Source: Nitrospiraceae bacterium (lineage in GTDB: Bacteria; Nitrospirota; Nitrospiria; Nitrospirales; Nitrospiraceae). From it: a stretch of 32,100 nucleotides of DNA. The stretch lies in NCBI GenBank assembly GCA_900299245.1, contig OMJA01000093.1, forward strand, positions 1 through 32,100, given 5' to 3'. The position numbers and the translations under genes were made by a program. Positions 23,509 through 29,659 of this stretch are shown here, piece after piece. Below the pieces are notes generated by a model. It saw only the letters and a program-made list of their open reading frames with translations. It was not told the DNA's origin and searched no databases. Every line of letters begins with the position of its first letter. Position 1 is the first letter of the stretch.

Positions 23509-23809
23509 AACAGAGATCACCTGTGTAATTGCAGCGGTTCCCCTCCTCCTGATCCCCATCCTTGCGCTCATACAGCGACTGTAAATAAGCCTGCTCAGAC
23601 CGATTTCCCAAATCCAGGGCACTGGTGCCTTTTGCATCAGGCTCCTTTCTCCTCCAGACCTGGAATGCCCCAGGCGGCTTCTACTTTCCTCCTCCCGGAT
23701 TTGTAAGCCCTCATCAATCCAACGCAATTGATCATCGCTCAGCTTGACGATCTGGCATGAACCTGGCTTTTCGATTGGTGAAGAACACTTTCAGCAGGGA
23801 GGAATTGCC
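23509..23809. other. Intergenic region with possible degraded minus-strand gene
   Basis: About 300 bases without an intact gene. The base use is visibly different from the flanking genes: pyrimidine-rich on the + strand and less GC-rich. On the minus strand, between about 23765 and 23540, short protein-like stretches occur in different frames (KLSDDQLRWIDEGLQIREEE in one, ALDLGNRSEQAYLQSLYERK in another) interrupted by stops, as expected of a decayed gene. I do not recognise the family. A sigma-54-like site (23753-23768) lies at the downstream end. Confidence 0.4.
23753..23768 (+). promoter_or_regulatory. Sigma-54-like promoter candidate upstream of the YtxH gene
   Basis: TGGCAT-N5-TGGCT keeps the GG and GC dinucleotides at sigma-54 spacing, with the same T-to-G change in the -12 element as the site at 15489. 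It is 41 bases before the YtxH ATG, which has GGGAGGAA as ribosome-binding site. Confidence 0.35.
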
Positions 23810-24121
23810 ATGGATACCCACGAGACACGTTGTTCATCGCAAGCCATCGCGCTGGCCTTTCTTGGCGGGGCGATTGCCGGAGCCGTCGCCGGGATTCTGC
23901 TCGCGCCCAAGTCGGGGGAGGAAACCAGGCGGGAGTTGCGCGGATATGCAAGGAAGGCGGAGGAAGAGGTGATCGAGAAGGCCAAGGAGGCGCGCGCCGC
24001 GCTCGATGACATGATCGAGCGGGGGAAGCACTACATGGATGAGCGCCGGGCCGATGTCGAGGCGGTCGTTCATGCCGGCAAAGAAGCGATGAAAGAGCGC
24101 ATGGACAAGTGCTGTAGCTAA
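23810..24121 (+). CDS. YtxH-domain protein
   Basis: A 103-residue protein with one N-terminal membrane helix (about 11-30: ALAFLGGAIAGAVAGILLAP) followed by KSGEETRRELRG, the YtxH signature, and a long charged helix. The family is linked to envelope stress in several bacteria but has no defined activity. ATG 23810 follows GGGAGGAA; a frame start at 23744 was rejected for lack of a Shine-Dalgarno. It ends with CCS at residues 101-103, a Cys pair of unknown meaning. The next gene begins 9 bases downstream. Confidence 0.85.
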   Translation: MDTHETRCSSQAIALAFLGGAIAGAVAGILLAPKSGEETRRELRGYARKAEEEVIEKAKEARAALDDMIERGKHYMDERRADVEAVVHAGKEAMKERMDKCCS

Positions 24122-24130
24122 GGAGCGCCT

Positions 24131-25036
24131 GTGCTGTCGATTCGTTTCCATGGCCGGGGCGGGCAGGGCGCGAAAACCGCGAGCCGTATCGTGGGGACGG
24201 CGGCGTTTCTCGAAGGCTATCACGCGCAGGATTCGCCTGTGTACGGGGCGGAGCGGCGAGGCGCCCCGGTTGCCGCGTTCACGCGCATCGACCACAGTCC
24301 GATCCACGAACGGGGCGTAATCGCCCGACCTGATCTGGTGGTGATTGCGGATGCTTCGCTGATACGCGATCCGGCCGCCCGTGTGGCGGACGGGGTCGAT
24401 GAGCGGACGGTTGTGTTCGTCAATTCCTCCCTGAGTCCCGATCAGGTCAGTGTACAGGCGGCGCTTCCTGGCCGGCTGACGGCGCTGGATCTCACCGGTA
24501 TTGCGCTGCGCGAGTTCGGCAAGCGCGGGGCGATCAGTGCCTTGCTGGGGGCGGTGGCCGGACGGTTGAGCGGATTGCATCGGGACTCGATTAGGGACGC
24601 AGTGGCACGGGAGTTGGCGGATCTCGGGTTGTCTTCTGCGGTTATTGAGCGCAATCAGGCGGTTGCTCTGGATTGTTTTGACCAGGTGCCGGTGGTGTCC
24701 GTCGAACCGGGGGGGCCTCGGCCCGCGCCGCCCGTTCAATTGCACCGCCCGACCTATGATGCGCCCACGAAAGGCACGGCAAGTATCACCGTGGGGCCGA
24801 ATTCCGGCCTGCGATCCATGAGCGGGTGGCGGACGTTCCGCCCGGTGTTGCGTCCCGATCTGTGCAACGGCTGCTGGCTCTGTTTTGCGAATTGTCCGGA
24901 GGGAGCCATCACGATCAAGCCCGACGGGAAGCCGGCGGTGTACTACCCGCATTGCAAAGGGTGTCTGGATTGCGTGGAAGTCTGTCCGACCGACGCGATG
25001 ACCGTTGAGCGGGAGCCGCAGGGAGTGCAGCCATGA
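24131..25036 (+). CDS. porG: Pyruvate:ferredoxin oxidoreductase, fused gamma-delta subunit
   Basis: A 301-residue protein joining the gamma subunit (about 1-185; FHGRGGQGAKTASRIVG is the typical opening) with the delta ferredoxin domain (about 235-295). The ferredoxin domain has two complete [4Fe-4S] motifs, CNGCWLCFANCP and CKGCLDCVEVCP, that pass electrons from the active site to ferredoxin. The enzyme interconverts pyruvate, CoA and CO2 with acetyl-CoA. GTG 24131 follows AAGGAGCG and the stop overlaps the alpha-subunit start by 4 bases. The gamma-delta fusion makes this a three-gene enzyme. The 2-oxoacid specificity rests on the beta subunit. Confidence 0.9.
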   Translation: MLSIRFHGRGGQGAKTASRIVGTAAFLEGYHAQDSPVYGAERRGAPVAAFTRIDHSPIHERGVIARPDLVVIADASLIRDPAARVADGVDERTVVFVNSSLSPDQVSVQAALPGRLTALDLTGIALREFGKRGAISALLGAVAGRLSGLHRDSIRDAVARELADLGLSSAVIERNQAVALDCFDQVPVVSVEPGGPRPAPPVQLHRPTYDAPTKGTASITVGPNSGLRSMSGWRTFRPVLRPDLCNGCWLCFANCPEGAITIKPDGKPAVYYPHCKGCLDCVEVCPTDAMTVEREPQGVQP

Positions 25037-26268
25037 CCGCCGAGATGATGACCGGCAATCTGGCGGCGGCCTGGGGGGCGCGACTGGCCGATGTGGATTA
25101 TGTGCCGGCGTTTCCGATCACTCCGCAGACGGAGATCGTCGAGACGCTCGCCAAGTGGTGCGGGAGCGGTTCGCTGAATGCCCGGTTCGTCACGCTCGAT
25201 TCTGAGCATTCGATGATGACCGCGGCAGGCGCGGCGGCCGCGACCGGGGCGCGTGTCTTCACCGCCACGTCGAGCCAGGGGCTGCTGCATGCGTTCGAAG
25301 TGCTGTATACCGTGGCCGGCTGGCGGGTGCCGTTGGTGCTGGTAAATGTCTCGCGCGCCCTTGCGTCGCCGATCACGCTGGAGCCGGACCACAACGATGT
25401 GCTGGCCGCGCGGGATTGCGGGTTTCTTCAGCTGCATGCGGAGACCTGCCAGGAAGTCGTCGACTCGATTCTCCTGGCCTACCGGATTGCTGAAGATGCG
25501 AGGGTCTGCCTGCCGGTGATGGTGAACCTCGACGGATTTGTGCTCTCGTTTACCCGTGAGCCGGTGACGCTTCCCGATCCGGAAGTGGTGAAGCAATTTC
25601 TGCCGCCCTTTCGCCCGGCCCATCTGGGCTTCACGGCCTCGGCGCCGCGGTCGCTCGGCACGGCGGTCTTCGGCGGCGCGACCTACAGCTACTTCCGGCA
25701 CCAGCTCCATCTCGCGTCGCTCAACGGTCTCCGCGTGTACGAAGAAGCGGCGGCCGATTTCGAGCGGCTCTTCGGCCGCCGGTACGATCCGGTCGAACAA
25801 TACCGCATGGACGATGCCGAGGATGTGCTGGTCATGACCAATGCGTTTGCCAGCAAAGGCAAGGCGGCGGTGGATGCGGCGAGAGCGCAGGGGCGGCGGG
25901 TGGGATTGCTGCGTCTGCGCATGATTCGCCCCTGGCCGGCTGAGACAATTCAGCACGCCTTGCAGGGCCGGCGGGCCGTGGCCGTGGTCGATCAGAACCT
26001 CTCGCCGGGCCAGGGCGGTATTCTCTTTCAGGAAATCGCGGCCTGCCTGTATCACGAAGCCTTGCGGCCCCGGGCGCTCTGCTCATTCATCGGCGGGCTG
26101 GGGGGAAAAAATCTGTCGGAGGGGGAGTTTCAGGCGATCTTCGAGCAGACGGCGGACGCGGGAGTCCGGGGCACGGGCATCGGGCCGGTGCTGTTGTTTA
26201 CCGAGTCCGAGCATCGTGAAGTGGAACAGTTGCAATTCCTCGCCCATGAACTCAAAACGGGCCGGTGA
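25033..26268 (+). CDS. porA: Pyruvate:ferredoxin oxidoreductase, alpha subunit
   Basis: A 411-residue subunit that binds the substrate end of TPP and CoA. It opens with the family segment VPAFPITPQTEIVETLAKW, then SEHSMMTAAGAAAATGARVF and ATSSQGLLHAFEVLYTVAGW, and later FASKGKAAVDAARAQGRRVG and VAVVDQNLSPGQGG. Length is normal for PorA. The start overlaps the preceding gene (ATGA). The stop precedes the beta ATG by 7 bases, so the three genes are one operon. Confidence 0.92.
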   Translation: MTAEMMTGNLAAAWGARLADVDYVPAFPITPQTEIVETLAKWCGSGSLNARFVTLDSEHSMMTAAGAAAATGARVFTATSSQGLLHAFEVLYTVAGWRVPLVLVNVSRALASPITLEPDHNDVLAARDCGFLQLHAETCQEVVDSILLAYRIAEDARVCLPVMVNLDGFVLSFTREPVTLPDPEVVKQFLPPFRPAHLGFTASAPRSLGTAVFGGATYSYFRHQLHLASLNGLRVYEEAAADFERLFGRRYDPVEQYRMDDAEDVLVMTNAFASKGKAAVDAARAQGRRVGLLRLRMIRPWPAETIQHALQGRRAVAVVDQNLSPGQGGILFQEIAACLYHEALRPRALCSFIGGLGGKNLSEGEFQAIFEQTADAGVRGTGIGPVLLFTESEHREVEQLQFLAHELKTGR

Positions 26269-26275
26269 TGGACCG

Positions 26276-27223
26276 ATGACCTGGGAACCGCAGATCTTCA
26301 AGACGCTGCATCAGATTCCCCGCGAGGAGCATGTCTTCCCGGGCACGCCGCTCTGTGCCGGGTGCGGGGGGCTGGAGTCGTTGCGGCTGGCTGCAAAAGT
26401 GCTGGGGAGCCGCGTGGTCTATGTCGATGCCGCGGGCTGCATGACCAACCTGGCCGCATTCCCGTTCACGCCGCTCGATGCCTCGTGGCTCTACACCACG
26501 ATGGGGTCGGCGCCGGCCGGTGCCCAGGGAGTGCGCGATGCGCTGGATGTCCTGATTGCCAAAGGACGGGTGCCGAAAGAAGAAGACGTGCAGGTCGTGG
26601 TGCTGGGCGGAGACGGCTCCACCTATGACATGGCCCTCTCCTCGACGTCCGGGGCCATCACCAGACAGCTCGACTTCTATTACTTCTGCTACGACAACGA
26701 AGCCTACGGCAATACCGGTGTCCAGCTCAGTCCCGCGACCCCCTACGGCGCGCGCACGACGACCTCGCCCTGCGCCGTGCAGCATCCGGCCGGCACGACG
26801 CAGGAGAAGAAAGACATCTTCGAAATCTGGCGGGCGCACAGGCCTCCGTACATGGCGACGGTATCGCCGCGCTTTCCGCTCGATCTGGAGGAAAAGTTTG
26901 CGCGCGCGGCGGCCTATAAAGGACCGAAACTCTTCCTGGCCTTCGCCGCCTGTCCGACCGGCTGGCTCTTCGATCCGGCCCAGACGCCGGACGTGGCGCG
27001 GCTGGCGGTGGAGTGCGGCCTCTGGCCGCTCAAGGAGGCGGTCAACGGCGTGGTCGTGCATACCTACTGGCCGAAGCTGACGCCGGTCGAAGAGTACCTC
27101 AAGCTCCAGGGCCGGTTCCGCCATCTGTTTGAACCGGTGGTGCAGACTGAGGCCATCGCCCATATTCAGGAGCGGGTGCATGGCTATTGGGCCAGGGTGA
27201 AACGGGAAGAAGGGAATTCCTGA
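26276..27223 (+). CDS. porB: Pyruvate:ferredoxin oxidoreductase, beta subunit
   Basis: A 315-residue subunit carrying TPP and a [4Fe-4S] cluster. Cysteines in LCAGCGG, DAAGCMTN and AACPTGW supply four candidate cluster ligands. The TPP/Mg motif is GDGSTYDMALSSTSGAI, followed by DNEAYGNTGVQLSPATPYGA, typical of pyruvate enzymes. I chose ATG 26276; the open frame extends upstream to 26216, but that would overlap porA. 2-oxoglutarate enzymes generally lack the late CPTGW cysteine, so pyruvate is the preferred reading; it could serve CO2 fixation through the reductive TCA cycle or pyruvate oxidation. Confidence 0.9.
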   Translation: MTWEPQIFKTLHQIPREEHVFPGTPLCAGCGGLESLRLAAKVLGSRVVYVDAAGCMTNLAAFPFTPLDASWLYTTMGSAPAGAQGVRDALDVLIAKGRVPKEEDVQVVVLGGDGSTYDMALSSTSGAITRQLDFYYFCYDNEAYGNTGVQLSPATPYGARTTTSPCAVQHPAGTTQEKKDIFEIWRAHRPPYMATVSPRFPLDLEEKFARAAAYKGPKLFLAFAACPTGWLFDPAQTPDVARLAVECGLWPLKEAVNGVVVHTYWPKLTPVEEYLKLQGRFRHLFEPVVQTEAIAHIQERVHGYWARVKREEGNS

Positions 27224-27259
27224 TGCGTCCGGCAGGCTCGTCTGAAGAAAGGGTACGGA

Positions 27260-27775
27260 ATGTCTGAGAAGGGAGTGTCGCCAGTCAAGAAAGAGAGCCG
27301 GATTGTTTTGAACGGCGCGATGCTGGGCGGGCTCTGCATCCTCCTGTTTGCCGGATGCGCCGTCGGCGAATCGCGCCAGGGCGAGCCACGGTCGAATCCG
27401 ATTCTGACCTCCGATATCCGGCAGCCCATTCCGCTGCCGGCGGCAGCAGGGAGAGAGCATCGCGCGGTGATGCTGCAACATTTGGAAACGCTGCAAGTCA
27501 TTATGAACGCGCTGGTCGAGGAGGATTATGAGCTGGCCAGGGGATTAACCGAAACGCATCTGGGGTTCTTTATGCACCGGCAGGCGATGGCGAGTCAGCA
27601 GCCGGAGCATTTTCCCCCGGCCTATCATGATCTGGCCATGGCGCATCACGCCGCCGCTGAGGAATTGGCCCGCATCATCCCGACGAAGGATCTCAAGCAG
27701 ATCCTGCCGCAATTCAATAACGTTCTGAAGGCCTGCGTGGCCTGCCATCTGGAATACAAACTGCGAAGCTCATAA
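27260..27775 (+). CDS. Cytochrome c'-like lipoprotein
   Basis: A 171-residue lipoprotein (lipobox LFAGC, Cys33) with one haem site, CVACH (159-163), near the C-terminus inside an alpha-helical protein. A C-terminal CXXCH in a helical bundle is the pattern of cytochrome c' and c556, which bind NO or transfer electrons. His-rich helices (FFMHRQAM, YHDLAMAHHAAAEELA) lie ahead of it. ATG 27260 follows GAAAGGG; ATG 27320 would give a shorter signal. It follows porB by 36 bases and precedes the hemerythrin gene by 11. Confidence 0.75.
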   Translation: MSEKGVSPVKKESRIVLNGAMLGGLCILLFAGCAVGESRQGEPRSNPILTSDIRQPIPLPAAAGREHRAVMLQHLETLQVIMNALVEEDYELARGLTETHLGFFMHRQAMASQQPEHFPPAYHDLAMAHHAAAEELARIIPTKDLKQILPQFNNVLKACVACHLEYKLRSS

Positions 27776-27786
27776 GGAAGGAGCGC

Positions 27787-28233
27787 ATGATGTCCGAACG
27801 CACGATCAGCAGCATGTTTGACGAAGACCATGACCGCCTTGACGCGCTCTTCAAATCCTTCCAGACGTTGAAGCGGAAGGATTTCCCCAGGGCCAAGCGC
27901 GCGTTCCTCGAGTTCAAGACGGGGATGCGGCGGCATGTGGCGTGGGAGGAGGACGTGATGTTTCCGCTGTGGGAGAAAAAGTCTGGCCAGACCGGCGGCG
28001 GGCCGACGATCGTCATGCGGCGCGAACATCAGGAAATCCAGGACTGCCTGGAATCCATCGATCGCAAACTGCAGGCGCAAAATCCGGAGACTGACCATGA
28101 GGAGGAGATTCTGCTGGATCTCGTGGATCGGCACTATATGTCGGAGGAAGAGGTCCTCTATCCTGAAATGGATCACCTGATGACTCCGGAAGAGCGCGAG
28201 GCCGCAGTGCGCGCCATAGAGAAGATTGCCTGA
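27787..28233 (+). CDS. Hemerythrin HHE-domain protein
   Basis: A 148-residue cytoplasmic di-iron protein. Likely iron ligands are H15 (DEDHDRL), H50 and E54 (MRRHVAWEED), H81 (RREHQE), and H116 with E120/E121 (RHYMSEEEVLYPEMD). Hemerythrin-domain proteins bind or sense O2 or NO, or store iron. ATG at 27787 or 27790 follows AAGGAAGGAGCG. Its position between oxygen-sensitive Por genes and cytochromes suggests an O2/NO-related protective role, which is inference. Confidence 0.85.
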   Translation: MMSERTISSMFDEDHDRLDALFKSFQTLKRKDFPRAKRAFLEFKTGMRRHVAWEEDVMFPLWEKKSGQTGGGPTIVMRREHQEIQDCLESIDRKLQAQNPETDHEEEILLDLVDRHYMSEEEVLYPEMDHLMTPEEREAAVRAIEKIA

Positions 28234-28243
28234 GGTGCACACA

Positions 28244-28708
28244 GTGGACAAAGACAGTCTCAAGCACAGCCGGATGGCGATACGAGCGGGGATGGTGGTC
28301 GTTCTGCTGGCATTAGGAGGCGGGGGTATTTCGGCGCCTGGCTTGTGGGCGGCTCCCTCATCGTCCGGAAAGCCGGCCGCGCCGGGCAATGCCCTGGCAG
28401 GCAGGAGCATCTTTAACGGCAAAGGTGTCTGTTACTACTGTCATGGTGTCGACGGGTATATGGCGAAGCGGCCCGAACTTGCCGCTGATACGGCTGCGTT
28501 GATCGCCCGCCTGAATCCGCCGCCGGCTGATCTGCGGAATCCCAACGTGCTCCATTTGAAAAACGACAAGCAGCGCGCGCAAGCCGTTCGCGAAGGTCAT
28601 CCCGGCACGGGGATGTTTCCCGACACGACCATCACGGATCAGGAACTGGCGGATACACTGGCCTATCTGGCGTTCCTTCGGAAGGAAGGCTCCACGGGGC
28701 AGCAATGA
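28244..28708 (+). CDS. Exported monohaem cytochrome c
   Basis: A 154-residue exported cytochrome with a signal segment (about 11-37), haem site CYYCH (63-67) and a likely Met ligand in GTGMFPDTTITDQELADTLAYL. I chose GTG 28244 because GAGGTG ends 6 bases upstream; TTG 28226 and ATG 28274 are alternatives, and the choice affects only the signal region. The chosen start lies 10 bases after the hemerythrin stop. It could accept electrons from neighbouring oxidoreductases; no specific partner is identified. Confidence 0.82.
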   Translation: MDKDSLKHSRMAIRAGMVVVLLALGGGGISAPGLWAAPSSSGKPAAPGNALAGRSIFNGKGVCYYCHGVDGYMAKRPELAADTAALIARLNPPPADLRNPNVLHLKNDKQRAQAVREGHPGTGMFPDTTITDQELADTLAYLAFLRKEGSTGQQ

Positions 28709-28736
28709 AGGTGAAAAGCAAAAGGGAGTCATGCCG

Positions 28737-29111
28737 ATGAACAGATGGTTGATTGGCGCCGTCCTCTCTCTGGTGGTTGTTGAAGCTGCGGGCAACGGGA
28801 TTGTGAACGGGGCGAACAGCGATGGACGGCAACATGCGGGCATGAATGAATCGAGCGGGAATGTGCCGGTGCGTCCTGCGGGGGACAGTAGCAGAGGCCA
28901 GGGACTCTATGATTCCAGCTGTATCGTGTGTCATGGGCCGCAGGCCGCCGGCGGCATAGGTCCCCGGTTGGCAGGCAACCCCGTGCTGTCGAATGAACAG
29001 GCGTTCTGGAAGGTCGTGTATGAAGGGCGGCACGTGATGCCGCCGCTGAAAGGCTCGATCACCGAGCAGCAGATGGCCGACATCCAGGCCTGGCTGAAGA
29101 CGTTGCGGTAA
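28737..29111 (+). CDS. Exported monohaem cytochrome c
   Basis: A 124-residue exported cytochrome with signal peptide (about 1-20), haem site CIVCH (62-66) and probable Met ligand in HVMPPLKGSIT. It matches the second domain of the SorB-like protein at 19745: both have GPRLA or GPKLA-NP-L, FW-V and IQAWL or IHAWL. ATG 28737 lies 8 bases after AGGGAG, better spaced than ATG 28731. It follows the preceding cytochrome by 28 bases. Possibly an electron carrier for a sulfur enzyme, as the resemblance hints. Confidence 0.85.
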   Translation: MNRWLIGAVLSLVVVEAAGNGIVNGANSDGRQHAGMNESSGNVPVRPAGDSSRGQGLYDSSCIVCHGPQAAGGIGPRLAGNPVLSNEQAFWKVVYEGRHVMPPLKGSITEQQMADIQAWLKTLR

Positions 29112-29166
29112 GGACGGTCGAAAAGAAACGGATGTCCGAGTTGCTGTATCGTGTATCGATTCACGT

Positions 29167-29613
29167 ATGAGTGAAAACGTTCAAGTCGTCTGTCCTCATT
29201 GCCGGAGCATTAACCGTGTTCCGGAAAGGCGGTTGACCGATCAACCCAATTGCGGCCAGTGTCATGCGCCGCTGTTTACTGGACACCCCATCGCGTTGAC
29301 GGAGGCAGACTTCAATCTGCATGTGCTGCGCACGGGGATTCCGCTTGTGGTGGATTTCTGGGCATCCTGGTGCGGGCCTTGTATGGCAATGGCCCCCGCC
29401 TATGAGAGAGCTGCGACGGTGTTGGAGCCGCACGTACGCCTGGCCAAGGTGAACACGGAAGAGCAGCAGGCGCTGGCGGCAAAATTCGGGATTGCCAGCA
29501 TTCCCACTCTGGTGATCTTCCGCGGGGGGCGCGAGGTGGCGCGGCAGCCCGGTGCCATGGGGACACAGGATATCGAACGCTGGGTCCGCGGGCATTTATC
29601 GAACACTCGATAA
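29167..29613 (+). CDS. trxC: Thioredoxin 2 (TrxC-like)
   Basis: A 148-residue zinc-binding thioredoxin. The N-terminal zinc finger has CPHC (9-12) and CGQC (29-32); the catalytic site is WCGPC (68-72), followed by the cis-Pro IASIPTLVIF segment. TrxC reduces disulfides under oxidative stress. ATG 29167 has no clear Shine-Dalgarno; the gene may be translated from a short or leaderless transcript, but the MSENVQVVCPHC start is the natural TrxC beginning. It follows the cytochromes by 55 bases and points towards the convergent acyl-CoA synthetase gene. Confidence 0.92.
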   Translation: MSENVQVVCPHCRSINRVPERRLTDQPNCGQCHAPLFTGHPIALTEADFNLHVLRTGIPLVVDFWASWCGPCMAMAPAYERAATVLEPHVRLAKVNTEEQQALAAKFGIASIPTLVIFRGGREVARQPGAMGTQDIERWVRGHLSNTR

Positions 29614-29659
29614 GCGACATCCGCTCGGGTATCTATCTGATCAGTGAGACAGAGGATGG

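Noticed and set aside
22918-23727. 269-residue minus-strand open frame opposite a cytochrome gene
   Set aside because: Most of it is a shadow of the cytochrome at 22942; only the 3' intergenic part looks possibly coding and is listed as a decayed remnant.
26252-27496. 414-residue minus-strand open frame opposite porB
   Set aside because: Shadow frame; porB on the + strand has complete cofactor motifs.
29614-29659. Bidirectional terminator between convergent trxC and acyl-CoA synthetase genes
   Set aside because: Only a short CTGATCAG palindrome is present; no convincing stem with T-tract on either strand.
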